DNA from: Thermoplasmatales archaeon
GTDB lineage: Archaea; Thermoplasmatota; E2; DHVEG-1
NCBI GenBank assembly: GCA_030672305.1
Contig: DAOVGR010000014.1
Location: 20,139-84,138, forward strand
Length of the DNA stretch: 64,000 nt
Direction of reading: 5' to 3'
The notes below the pieces were generated by a model that worked only from the letters and a program-made list of their open reading frames with translations, was not told the origin of the DNA and did not search any database. Positions within the stretch are counted from its first letter, which is position 1. Each line of letters begins with the position of its first letter. Positions 14,709 to 23,088 of this stretch are shown piece by piece. The position numbers and the translations under genes are program-made.

Positions 14709-16316
14709 ATGAATTATATTAATATATTAAATAAGAAGTTAGTTACGGTTTTAATTCTAATTTTTATTATTACATCGGTCATACCAAGTATAGATGCACG
14801 TATTAAAGAATCGGAAAATAATTGTAACTATTCAACAAGTCAAAAACTTAATTTGATATCTGACGGAAACACATTAGATATTCAATTTATTTACAACATT
14901 ACTGCAAACCTAAGTAATATCATATTTGATGTCTATGACGAAGAAAATGGTGAAATCGCGAAAGGACGTGCTTTTGGTACAAAAGGAGAGCATAGAGCAG
15001 CTGAGATACTATATGAAAATATGACAAAATTAGGATTATATACAGTAAAAGAACAAATAAAAAATACCGATAAATGTCCAGATCTTACTCATGAGCTAGA
15101 GATAAATGAATATTTTGTTAAAATAAACAATAAAAAAATAGATTCATATATTGCCCCAGTATGGGTTGAAACCTCTGAGAATAATTTTAATCTAAACCAT
15201 ACCTATAGTTATTCCAATCTTAAAATAATAGAACCGCCGCTTCTCCCTAGACTTTTCATACAAGGGCAAAAAATTATAAATAAATTAGAACCTTTTGTTT
15301 TAATTGTTAAGGACAAAGCCTTTTATCCATTTAGTCCTCTAAAAAAATTGCCATTTACTGATAACTTCATTTTTGATTACTATATAATTAGGCAGTTACA
15401 AGGTGGTATTCCAGTTTTATATTCGTGGTTATGGGATAAGTATTTAGATTATTGTAAAGGATTAGTTCTTTATGATTTTAACAAAGATGTTCATGATATG
15501 AATCTCTTAAAAAAATTTAATCATATACCCTTTATATATATCAATGGTAGTGATGGAGCTAAAATCCTAAATAATATTGAAGATACTCGAATTGATTTTG
15601 AATTAAAACAACATATGAATACTTCAATAGTTAGCTATAATGTTATTGGACAGCTTAATGGTACAAATCAAAATAAAATAGTTATTGTTGATTGTCTTTA
15701 TGATTCATGGTGGTGTCAGGGGACAGCAGATTCAGCAATTGGTATGGCAATGGTTTTAGCCGTTGCAAAATATTTCAAAGAAAACAATATTACACCTAGA
15801 TATACAATAAAATTTATTGGTTTTGGTGGTGAAGAGCATGGTTTTTGCGCTGGAGCAAAATATTATGAATCATCACATATAGATGAAAACATATCATATG
15901 TACTTGATTTAAATCAGATCGGATTCAAACAAGATAACCCAAAATTGACCCTTAATGTTATTGGAAATAGACTTGATTTTCTATTTGACATTTATAAATC
16001 AATTAAAAAAGCGGATTATAACAATCGAGTAAATAGCTCAGATGGAATTCAGTTATTATGGTTGAAAAACGGTGGTCCTGGAAATGCTATGATATTTGCT
16101 AAAAGTAGAAGTGATTGTAAAACAGTTTGTTTTTTAAAGGATGGTGGATGGAAAATGCATCATCGCGATGGATTGAATCATACTGAAGGTGATGTCCTAA
16201 AATATTTTGATTGGACGGATGTAAATGTAACTGGGGAGATTGTGCTTAGTATTGCTAAATATTTAACCTTGGATACGTCCCTAAATACGCAAAAAAGGGA
16301 GATAAAAACAATATGA
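14709..16316 (+). CDS. Secreted M28-family peptidase-like protein, zinc site altered
   Basis: A 535-residue exported protein with a signal peptide (~1-31, hydrophobic VLILIFIITSVIP). The C-terminal half is an M28 aminopeptidase fold: C-L-Y-D-S (~340), T-A-D-S-A-I-G-M-A in place of the bridging-Asp segment, F-G-G-E-E-H-G with the catalytic Glu pair, an L-D-L-N strand and H-R-D-G-L-N-H-T near the end. The first zinc-ligand His (normally H-x-D) is Leu here, so activity or metal use may be changed. The unusual N-terminal ~300 residues probably contain a PA-like insert. SD AGGAGAT precedes the ATG. It overlaps the next gene by ATGA, so the pair is co-translated. Confidence 0.72.
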   Translation: MNYINILNKKLVTVLILIFIITSVIPSIDARIKESENNCNYSTSQKLNLISDGNTLDIQFIYNITANLSNIIFDVYDEENGEIAKGRAFGTKGEHRAAEILYENMTKLGLYTVKEQIKNTDKCPDLTHELEINEYFVKINNKKIDSYIAPVWVETSENNFNLNHTYSYSNLKIIEPPLLPRLFIQGQKIINKLEPFVLIVKDKAFYPFSPLKKLPFTDNFIFDYYIIRQLQGGIPVLYSWLWDKYLDYCKGLVLYDFNKDVHDMNLLKKFNHIPFIYINGSDGAKILNNIEDTRIDFELKQHMNTSIVSYNVIGQLNGTNQNKIVIVDCLYDSWWCQGTADSAIGMAMVLAVAKYFKENNITPRYTIKFIGFGGEEHGFCAGAKYYESSHIDENISYVLDLNQIGFKQDNPKLTLNVIGNRLDFLFDIYKSIKKADYNNRVNSSDGIQLLWLKNGGPGNAMIFAKSRSDCKTVCFLKDGGWKMHHRDGLNHTEGDVLKYFDWTDVNVTGEIVLSIAKYLTLDTSLNTQKREIKTI

Positions 16317-17653
16317 TATTTAAAAAAATCTTGATTATTTGTATGGTTTTTTTACTATTGGGGGTAAATCTATTACCATTAATTGATAGTAGATTTATAG
16401 AACCAAACATGAAAACATTTTTCGAAAATAAATTGGATACATCGGTGATCTATATCAATGCTTCTTCGCCATATGATTATGGATGGAAGGCAGGAATTCA
16501 ATATAGGTTACAATATAAACTACTTGATTTTTTTATAGAACTTATAAAAAAGGGTGAGATTAATCCTACTAATATTGAAAATCAGATAAATACTATGAAA
16601 GAATATTATCCTATATTTTTAAAGGAATTGGAGGGTTTATCTGCAAGTACTGGAATAAAACTTGAAAGATTAATTGCTGCACAAATTATATTCCATCCAT
16701 TGTTAGGGAGAGCTTGTACTGTTACTGCTTCAACAGGATTTGCTACAAAAAATAATGAGACGTACCTCACAGAAAATTATGATACAAACTTTGGAAATAG
16801 AAAAATTTTTAGATTTAATTTATTAAAAATTTTTATGATACCAATAATTCGATCATATACCTGGCGATGGAATCAATTTGTTAATATAGCACGACCAGGA
16901 CCAGATCAATATAAGTATGCATTTATTGGGATACCAGTTATTAGTGAGATTGCACTATTAAACGAAAAAGGATTAGGTTATGGAGGAACTGGTACTCATC
17001 TTACAAATAACGAGAGTAGATACATTGATGAAGGTCCCGGCATCCTTCCATACTTTTTGAACAGAAATGCAATGAGGTATTGTAAGAATGTTTCTGAAGT
17101 GGCATCTCTTTTTAAAAATTCAGAGAGGGCCGCTAATAAAAATAAGGTCTGGCCTCATGATTATGACTACGATTCTTCCATATGGTGTGATAGTGAAGGC
17201 AATATACTACTTATTGAGCAGACTCATTCCTTTATTAATATAGTGTTTGGAAACTCAACAGGTATCACTGGTGCCCCTGAAGGTATATTATGGCATACCA
17301 ATCATCACATATGGTTAGATGCAAATCAAACTGGATCAATATATCTGGGAGAAGAGGGTGTTAAAAAAAGTAGCTTTATACGAGCGGCTAGAGCTCGTGA
17401 ATTACTTGAGATAAACTATGGAAATATTACATTGGATATATGTAAAAATATAACTAGAGATCATGAGAAAGGTAGTAAAGAAAATGGAAAAGATTCCTGG
17501 GATCTTTGTCGTCATCCAGATAAAAATGATTTTGCAATAACGCTTTTTTCGTGGATTATAGTTCCAAAAAAAATGACTGTTTACTGGACTTATGGATCTC
17601 CATGTAACCATAAATTTGTAGAAAAGGATTTTTCTAAGATATTTGAAGAATAA
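16313..17653 (+). CDS. Secreted C45-like (acyl-CoA:6-APA acyltransferase/choloylglycine hydrolase-like) Ntn amidohydrolase
   Basis: A 446-residue exported Ntn-hydrolase-like protein. The signal peptide (~1-26) is followed by SPYDYGWKAGIQYR, the helical LEGLSASTGIKLERLIAAQI, then R-A-C135-T-V-T-A, whose Cys is the probable nucleophile exposed by self-cleavage. TYLTENYDTNFG and later ILWHTNHHIWL and KDSWDLCRHPD fit the C45 peptidase/acyltransferase family, whose members cleave or transfer small amide-linked acyl groups. The substrate is unknown; amide-bond hydrolysis outside the cell would fit the peptidase neighbours. The start overlaps the stop of the M28-like gene. A homologous gene lies at 57.1 kb on the other strand. 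Confidence 0.75.
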   Translation: MIFKKILIICMVFLLLGVNLLPLIDSRFIEPNMKTFFENKLDTSVIYINASSPYDYGWKAGIQYRLQYKLLDFFIELIKKGEINPTNIENQINTMKEYYPIFLKELEGLSASTGIKLERLIAAQIIFHPLLGRACTVTASTGFATKNNETYLTENYDTNFGNRKIFRFNLLKIFMIPIIRSYTWRWNQFVNIARPGPDQYKYAFIGIPVISEIALLNEKGLGYGGTGTHLTNNESRYIDEGPGILPYFLNRNAMRYCKNVSEVASLFKNSERAANKNKVWPHDYDYDSSIWCDSEGNILLIEQTHSFINIVFGNSTGITGAPEGILWHTNHHIWLDANQTGSIYLGEEGVKKSSFIRAARARELLEINYGNITLDICKNITRDHEKGSKENGKDSWDLCRHPDKNDFAITLFSWIIVPKKMTVYWTYGSPCNHKFVEKDFSKIFEE

Positions 17654-17750
17654 AAAATACTATTTATAATTAATATTGGAGTTGATTAATTAAACCATAA
17701 ATTTCTAATACCGATGGAAATTAACTTTTGCAAAATTGGATGACTATAAT

Positions 17751-18422
17751 ATGCTAAAAATAGATCTACATATACATTCACAATATTCAGGTGATGGATT
17801 AGGTTCACCAAAGGAGATAATAAAGATATTGCAACAGAGAGGATTACAAGGTATGGCCATTACAGACCATAATTCTGTTGCAGGAAGTCTAAAAGCATTA
17901 GAAATTGCTCCAAAAGATTTTATTGTGATACCTGGTCAGGAAATATCAACCCTTGAAGGTCATATAGTTGCTTTAGGTGTCAAAAAAAATATTGAAAGAG
18001 AGTTATCAGTAGAAGAAACCGTTGAAAGAATTATTGATCTCGGTGGAATACCTCTAGTCGTCCATCTTTTTAGAAATATGTCAGGTATCAAAAAGAATAA
18101 TCTTAAAAAAATTCATAAAAAACTTAATACAATTGAAGTTTTCAATTCATGCAGTGTTCCAAAATCAAATTTAAAATCAGCAAAAGTTGCAAAGGAATTT
18201 AATCTGGGTGGTACAGGCGGGTCTGATTCACATAAACCTGAATTTGTTGGTTATGGATACACATTAGTTGATACAACTGATTATAGCTTAGATACAGTTT
18301 TATCACAAATAAATAAGAAAAAAACATGGGGGAAAGGAGAGACCCTGCCATTATCTTATAGACGAGACAGAATGGCGAAATCAGTTAAACAATTCTTTCA
18401 GAGAGGATTTAAACGTATTTAA
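17751..18422 (+). CDS. PHP-domain metal-dependent phosphoesterase
   Basis: A compact 223-residue PHP protein. It has the opening metal-binding motif DLHIHSQYSGDG, AITDHNSV (motif 2), PGQEIST (motif 3), IPLVVHLF (motif 4) and GGSDSHKPEFVG near the C-terminus (motif 5). Such stand-alone PHP enzymes hydrolyse nucleotide or sugar phosphates; the specific substrate is not deducible. I start at ATG 17751 (MLKIDLHIHS), because the upstream in-frame start is TTG and adds only five residues. Cytoplasmic, no signal peptide. Not linked functionally to the neighbouring secreted pair as far as can be seen. Confidence 0.85.
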   Translation: MLKIDLHIHSQYSGDGLGSPKEIIKILQQRGLQGMAITDHNSVAGSLKALEIAPKDFIVIPGQEISTLEGHIVALGVKKNIERELSVEETVERIIDLGGIPLVVHLFRNMSGIKKNNLKKIHKKLNTIEVFNSCSVPKSNLKSAKVAKEFNLGGTGGSDSHKPEFVGYGYTLVDTTDYSLDTVLSQINKKKTWGKGETLPLSYRRDRMAKSVKQFFQRGFKRI

Positions 18423-18473
18423 ATTAAGGACTGATAAGAAACCTTTTAATCTAAATAAATTATACGATTGCTT

Positions 18474-18689
18474 ATGGATGATGCACAAATTATCAATTCA
18501 TTAGAAAATAAAATTAGGAACTTAGAAGAAAGGCTTAGAGCAATAGAAAAGGAACAAAGAAATATTCGTGAAGACATTTTATCAGGAACACCAGAGGGAC
18601 GTATGCAAAGAAGAATACTTGAAAAACCACCAAAAAAGATAAAAGATTTTAAAGAAAAATTAGATAAAGAAATTAAGATTGAAATTTAG
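18474..18689 (+). CDS. Small coiled-coil protein, function unknown
   Basis: About 71 residues from ATG 18474 (MDDAQIINSLENKI). The first half is a single charged helix with leucine/isoleucine heptads (~8-40), and the second half is lysine-rich and proline-containing (ILEKPPKKIKDF). I recognise no family. TTTTAATCTAAATAAATTATA upstream supplies a TATA-like element roughly 25-30 bases before the start, so the message is probably leaderless. Its 3' end overlaps the convergent L11 gene by 17 bases. Codon use is like its neighbours and the helix is well formed, so it is probably genuine. Confidence 0.6.
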   Translation: MDDAQIINSLENKIRNLEERLRAIEKEQRNIREDILSGTPEGRMQRRILEKPPKKIKDFKEKLDKEIKIEI

Positions 18690-19152
18690 AATCGTAAATT
18701 CCCTCGGCTATTGCTTTTTGAATTTCTTGCGGCTTTTTTCCTTCGACTGTTACACCAATCGACACACAGGTACCAATTACCTCTTTTGTTTTGTGTTTGA
18801 GTTCTTTACCTAAAAGAGTCTCATATTTCATTTTGGCAATCTTAATTGCTTGATCAACTGTGAGATTTCCAATTTTATGAGTTCCAGCTGATCCTGATCC
18901 TTTCTCTAAGCCAAGCTCTTTAAAAATAAGAGATGATGTAGGTGGGGTACCGACTTCAACCTCAAAATTCTTAGTCTTTGGGTCGACAATTACCATTACA
19001 GGAACCTTCATTCCGTTAAATTGTTTAGTTTTATCATTAATTGTATTGATTATCTGCATTATATTTACTCCTAATGGACCAAGAGCTGGACCAAGAGGAG
19101 GTCCTGCAGATGCTTTTCCTCCTTCCACAAGTGCTTTAATTTTCTCTGTCAT
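18673..19152 (-). CDS. rpl11: Ribosomal protein L11
   Basis: Binds the GTPase-associated centre of 23S rRNA at the stalk base. The 159 residues carry the invariant N-terminal GGKASAGPPLGPALGPLG, the linker PVMVIVDPKTKNFEVEVGTPPTSSLI, and the C-terminal RNA-binding domain (GSAGTHKIGNLTVDQAIKIAKMK and CVSIGVTVEG). It directly follows spt5 (4-base gap), completing a secE-spt5-L11 order typical of archaea. L1, L10 and L12 do not follow; they form a separate operon at 10.2-12.1 kb. Confidence 0.97.
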   Translation of the reverse strand: MTEKIKALVEGGKASAGPPLGPALGPLGVNIMQIINTINDKTKQFNGMKVPVMVIVDPKTKNFEVEVGTPPTSSLIFKELGLEKGSGSAGTHKIGNLTVDQAIKIAKMKYETLLGKELKHKTKEVIGTCVSIGVTVEGKKPQEIQKAIAEGIYDSKFQS

Positions 19153-19156
19153 ATAT

Positions 19157-19675
19157 CTAATCCCTCTTTTCCTCTTCTGATTTGTTCTTTTCTTCGTCTT
19201 TTCTTTTTATAACTCTTACTTGTTCTCCTCGAACAGTAATTGGTATAGGAACCACGGATTCAAAAAGTTCCACAGTAATTTCTTCTTTTGTATCGTCTAT
19301 ATGAGTTACTTTAGCGGTCTCACCTCTAAAAGGGCCTGCTATCATTTCAACAACATCACCCTCAGTAATCTTTGCCACAGCAGATGCTGGAATGAGGAAG
19401 TGCTGTATCTGATCGATAGGAATATCACCCTCAAGCATGTTTCGTGCATATGAAACAGTCTTTATCATATCTCTAATACGTTCTTTATCATAACTTTCAA
19501 GAAAAATATATCCCCTAAGTTCAGGTGTTACCAAAATTGATGGGATTTTAATTTTTGATTTGCCTGCTCTGCTATTTATGAGATCAGCTGTGTTTTGCTC
19601 TTTACCAACTTGAGTTTTTATAGTAAATATTTTTGTATTCTCCTGAACAATTTCTTCAGAATTTGAACCTTCCAT
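19157..19675 (-). CDS. spt5: Transcription elongation factor Spt5 (NusG family)
   Basis: Archaeal Spt5 binds the RNA polymerase clamp with Spt4 and increases processivity. A short N-terminal extension precedes the NGN domain (IFTIKTQVGKEQNTADLI ... LVTPELRGYIFLESYD). The KOW domain follows (ITEGDVVEMIAGPFRGETAKV ... ITVRGEQVRVIKR) and a short acidic/lysine tail ends the protein. I choose ATG 19675 (MEGSNSEEIVQE); GGTG lies just before it, while the longer in-frame start at 19717 would add non-family residues. The chosen start lies 14 bases after the secE stop. Part of secE-spt5-L11. Confidence 0.95.
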   Translation of the reverse strand: MEGSNSEEIVQENTKIFTIKTQVGKEQNTADLINSRAGKSKIKIPSILVTPELRGYIFLESYDKERIRDMIKTVSYARNMLEGDIPIDQIQHFLIPASAVAKITEGDVVEMIAGPFRGETAKVTHIDDTKEEITVELFESVVPIPITVRGEQVRVIKRKDEEKNKSEEEKRD

Positions 19676-19689
19676 AATAATACACCTTT

Positions 19690-19968
19690 CTATAGTCCAA
19701 GTATCTCTGCTATCCAAGGAGCAACTAGTTCAGCTACTAAAAAGATAAGAAATCCAAGGCCTCCTATCAATATAATACCTAACCCTGTTATTTTTGAGGT
19801 TTTTGCATACTCTTCGTTTGTTGGTTTTCTAGCCATTTTAAGGACTCTTCCATATTTTCCTTTACCAATTCTATTCTGTCTTGATTCTATATTATGTTGT
19901 AAATCCCAAGCCTTTTCCACAAATGATCGGTCATCAGGAACTTTGTCTTTTCGATTGAAGAATTTCAC
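19690..19968 (-). CDS. secE: Preprotein translocase subunit SecE/Sss1
   Basis: Small essential subunit that clamps SecY. The 92 residues begin at GTG 19968. A hydrophilic N-terminal part (1-45) is longer than in minimal archaeal SecE. The amphipathic MARKPTNEEYAKTSKITGLG follows, then one transmembrane helix (IILIGGLGFLIFLVAELVAP). GGGGTG is the Shine-Dalgarno-like site. First gene of secE-spt5-L11, with a TATA box ~45 bases upstream. The secreted-protein island at 43-64 kb would depend on the Sec channel this subunit belongs to. Confidence 0.93.
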   Translation of the reverse strand: MKFFNRKDKVPDDRSFVEKAWDLQHNIESRQNRIGKGKYGRVLKMARKPTNEEYAKTSKITGLGIILIGGLGFLIFLVAELVAPWIAEILGL

Positions 19969-20008
19969 TTATTTACACCCCTTTTAGGCAAGTTGGTCAA
20001 ATAAATGG

Positions 20009-20020
20009 ATATATATAAAG
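20009..20020 (-). promoter_or_regulatory. TATA box of the secE-spt5-L11 operon
   Basis: On the minus strand CTTTATATATAT lies about 40-50 bases before the GTG start of secE, leaving a leader of ~20 bases with GGGGTG close to the start codon. Confidence 0.6.
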
Positions 20021-20081
20021 AATTTGGCTGTTTTTAATTAATAAATAAGAAAAAATTATGGAAGTTTGATTATTGGATGGA

Positions 20082-21215
20082 TTATGCTACGAAATCAATG
20101 CCAAATTCTTCTTTTTCAAATGATTTCTGAGTTGGACCAAGGATCTGCTTTGATTTAACGCCTGTTATTACAAGCATTGCTCGAATGTTACTCTTAAGAT
20201 TTGGATCAACTGTTGTACCCCATATTATTCGTGCGTTCGGATCGACTCTTGAATATATCTCCTCAACTACTCGCTCTGCTTCACTAATAGTCATATCTTC
20301 ACCACCTGTGACATTGACCAGTGCACCTGTTGCCTCAGATATATCAACCTCCAAGAGAGGAGAATTAAGAGCTTCTACAACAGCATTAACTGCTTTATTT
20401 TCACCTTCTGCTTCTCCAAGTCCTATCATAGCTACTCCACCACGTTTCATAACAGTTTTTAAATCAGCAAAATCTAGGTTTACAAGACCAGGCATTGTTA
20501 TCATCTCAGTTATGCCCTTAATAGACCTCATTAAAACCTCATCTGCAACCTTGAAAGCAGCATTAAGTGAAAGATTTGGAACAATATCAAGTAGTTTATC
20601 ATTTGGAATTACAATAACAGTATCACAAATATCCCTCAACCGTTTTAGACCTGTTTCAGCGTTTTCCATTCGAATTACTCCTTCTACACTAAATGGAAGG
20701 GTAACAACACCTATAGTTAATGCACCTGTTTCTTTGGCAATTTGTGCAACTATTGGAGATGCCCCAGTACCAGTTCCGCCTCCAAGTCCGCATGTTACAA
20801 ATACCATATCAGCATGACCAATAGCACCTCTTATATCTGGTTCACTTTCTTTTGCCGCCTCTTCACCAATCTGAGGTAAAGAGCCTGCACCAAGACCTCT
20901 GGTTAGGTGTCTACCAATCAAGACTTTATGAGGTGATTGAGTTAATAATAGATGCTGAGCATCAGTATTAATAGCAACTAACTCTGCTCCACTTATCAGG
21001 CTTGCTACACAACGAGCGATAGTATTTGTTCCAGCACCTCCACAACCAATTACTTTAATAGTAGTGGTGAGGCCAGATAATACTTCTTCAAGTTCTCTAT
21101 CAACAGTATTACGTGTTAACGATTTGTTTAAAGGATCATTCTTTTTATTTGTTTTTTTAGCTGGTTTTTTAGCATTTTTCTCATTTGCAACTACTTCTTC
21201 AATAATCTTCTTCAT
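20082..21215 (-). CDS. ftsZ: Cell division protein FtsZ
   Basis: Tubulin-like GTPase that forms the division ring. The 377 residues have a lysine-rich N-terminal extension (~1-50), then [15 protein letters not shown], the tubulin signature [11 protein letters not shown] (~145), the T7-loop region [11 protein letters not shown] and the C-terminal domain [14 protein letters not shown]. It ends in a short peptide containing FGIDFVA. The start ATG at 21215 has GGTGAG just upstream and a TATA-like AAATATATTAAT at about 21259-21270. It lies upstream of secE on the same strand, a common archaeal arrangement, but 113 bases with a separate promoter divide them. Confidence 0.96.
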   Translation of the reverse strand: MKKIIEEVVANEKNAKKPAKKTNKKNDPLNKSLTRNTVDRELEEVLSGLTTTIKVIGCGGAGTNTIARCVASLISGAELVAINTDAQHLLLTQSPHKVLIGRHLTRGLGAGSLPQIGEEAAKESEPDIRGAIGHADMVFVTCGLGGGTGTGASPIVAQIAKETGALTIGVVTLPFSVEGVIRMENAETGLKRLRDICDTVIVIPNDKLLDIVPNLSLNAAFKVADEVLMRSIKGITEMITMPGLVNLDFADLKTVMKRGGVAMIGLGEAEGENKAVNAVVEALNSPLLEVDISEATGALVNVTGGEDMTISEAERVVEEIYSRVDPNARIIWGTTVDPNLKSNIRAMLVITGVKSKQILGPTQKSFEKEEFGIDFVA

Positions 21216-21322
21216 AAACTCACCATACCCTCACACCAATAATCCCCTCATAACTGAGATTAATATATTTTTTTCAATATTGTAAACAAAAATCTAATAA
21301 TTAAAGATTTCCTAAAAATTGT

Positions 21323-22138
21323 TTAAATAATTTCCAAAGAAAAGTCAATACTTTTTATTGAGTGAGTGATATATCCAAGAGAGATTCTATCTGCAAATGA
21401 GGCATATTTGCTAATATTACTTAACGTAATTCCACCTGATATTTCAATAAGGATATTTTGATTTATCTCTCTGATTTTTTTTGCAATTTCTCTTCCAGTT
21501 TCCGGATCAAAATTATCAAGCATAATAACATCAACATTGAGTGCTGCAGCAGTTATTGCATCCTTTTCATTTTCAACTTCAACTTCTATAATTTTATTTT
21601 TAACTTTTTCTTTAATTATGATAATTGTTTTTTTGACAGAACCAATAAGTTTAATGTGATTATCCTTAATCATAATTGCATCATAAAGTCCAAATCTATG
21701 AGATTCTCCACCACCAATTACAACAGCTTTTTTTTCATATTTACGAAATCCCGGAGTTGTCTTTCTTGTTGCAGCCACTGTAACTTTAGGGTTTATTGAT
21801 TTACAAATTTCTACTAGTTTCTTTGTCTCTGTGGAAATACCACTCATTCTTCCAATTATGTTTATTGCCAATCTTTCTCCTTTAAGAATTGATCTTGCTG
21901 TACCATCGACAATGGCGACAATAGTCCCTTTTTTGACAAAATCACCATTATTTACCTTAAACTCTGTATTTGCACCAGTCTTATCATATACATCTTTAAT
22001 TTCATCTAAGCCTGCAATAATACAGTTTTCTTTTGTAATAATATGAGCTTTAGCATATTCATTAAAAAATAATGAATCAGATGTGATATCTCCTTCAGTT
22101 CCAAGATCCTCATCAAGAAATCTATCAATATCGTTCAT
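21323..22138 (-). CDS. nadC: Nicotinate-nucleotide pyrophosphorylase (quinolinate phosphoribosyltransferase)
   Basis: Converts quinolinate and PRPP to nicotinate mononucleotide, CO2 and PPi in de novo NAD synthesis. Diagnostic stretches are LDEDLGTEGDITSDSL at the start, ERLAINIIGRMSGIST, the active-site region AATRKTTPGFRKYEKKAVVIGGG, HRFGLYDAIMIKDNH, and EVEVENEKDAITA/ISGGI for the barrel. I use ATG 22138 (MNDIDRFLDEDLG), which gives the normal length. An in-frame ATG at 22189 would add 17 residues and overlap the nadX start head-to-head. Divergently paired with nadX, the first enzyme of the same pathway. No nadA is in the window. Confidence 0.93.
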   Translation of the reverse strand: MNDIDRFLDEDLGTEGDITSDSLFFNEYAKAHIITKENCIIAGLDEIKDVYDKTGANTEFKVNNGDFVKKGTIVAIVDGTARSILKGERLAINIIGRMSGISTETKKLVEICKSINPKVTVAATRKTTPGFRKYEKKAVVIGGGESHRFGLYDAIMIKDNHIKLIGSVKKTIIIIKEKVKNKIIEVEVENEKDAITAAALNVDVIMLDNFDPETGREIAKKIREINQNILIEISGGITLSNISKYASFADRISLGYITHSIKSIDFSLEII

Positions 22139-22187
22139 AACAATATTTTTTATATTGATTTGGTGTTTTAAGGTTTTGGTAGATTGC

Positions 22188-22955
22188 ATGAATCTTGGAA
22201 TTATTGGCTGTGGGGCAATTGGAACTGATTTGGCTCTTGCTGCAGATAAAATAAAGGAAATTGAAAAAATATATCTCTATGATATCAAAGAAAATGCATC
22301 AAAAGATCTTTGTAAAAAGATTACAAAATCAGAGGTAAAAAAAGTTAAGGATTTTTTACCACTTGTAGACGTTGTTTTTGAAGGTGCTTCACAAAAAGCT
22401 GTAAAGGACTATGCAGAAGAAGTTCTAAATGCAGGAAAAAATTTAATCATTATGAGTGTTGGGAGTTTGTTCAAAGACAGTTTTAGGAAAAAACTTCAAA
22501 ATAAAGCCCGAGAAAAAAAATGTAAAATTTATATTCCCTCAGGCGCAATTTGTGGAATTGATGGAATCTTATCAGCTAGTATAGGTGGTATAGATGAGGT
22601 AACCCTTGTAACAACCAAGCCACCAGAATCCTTTGGAAAAAATTATTCTATACGAACTGTACTTTTTAAAGGAAATGCTAAAGATGCTGTGAAAAAATTT
22701 CCTACAAATATAAATGTAGCTGCAAGTCTATCCCTTGCTGGGATGGGATTTAATTTAACGCAAGTGCAGATTGTTGCTGATCCTGTAGTTAGCAGGATAA
22801 GTCATAAGATACTTGCTCATGGAAAATTTGGAAGATTACGAGTTGAATTAGAGAATATGCCTAATCCTAATAATCCAGGATCGAGTTATATGGCTTCATT
22901 GTCTGCTATTGCAACTCTTAAAAAAATAATTGATCCTATACAAATAGGTATTTAA
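22188..22955 (+). CDS. nadX: L-aspartate dehydrogenase
   Basis: NAD(P)-dependent oxidation of aspartate to iminoaspartate, replacing NadB in organisms that lack aspartate oxidase. A Rossmann GIIGCGAIG motif starts at residue 3. The catalytic domain has IPSGAICGIDGILSA, TTKPPESFG, FPTNINVAASLSLAGMGF and RISHKILAHGKFG, all characteristic of NadX. The start ATG at 22188 is fixed by the Rossmann strand; the longer upstream frame is not coding. A TATA-like TTTTTATATTG lies ~35 bases upstream. The head-to-head layout with nadC suggests shared regulation. Confidence 0.93.
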   Translation: MNLGIIGCGAIGTDLALAADKIKEIEKIYLYDIKENASKDLCKKITKSEVKKVKDFLPLVDVVFEGASQKAVKDYAEEVLNAGKNLIIMSVGSLFKDSFRKKLQNKAREKKCKIYIPSGAICGIDGILSASIGGIDEVTLVTTKPPESFGKNYSIRTVLFKGNAKDAVKKFPTNINVAASLSLAGMGFNLTQVQIVADPVVSRISHKILAHGKFGRLRVELENMPNPNNPGSSYMASLSAIATLKKIIDPIQIGI

Positions 22956-23088
22956 TTAACGTTTAACATAGATTTAGTAAAGGTGTAAAGACAAAAGATA
23001 GATTTAAATAATAAAAATCCAGGACTATAATTTTTAACTAAACCAAAACTAAATATCTATCTTTTAATTACTCAATTCAATAGAGATT

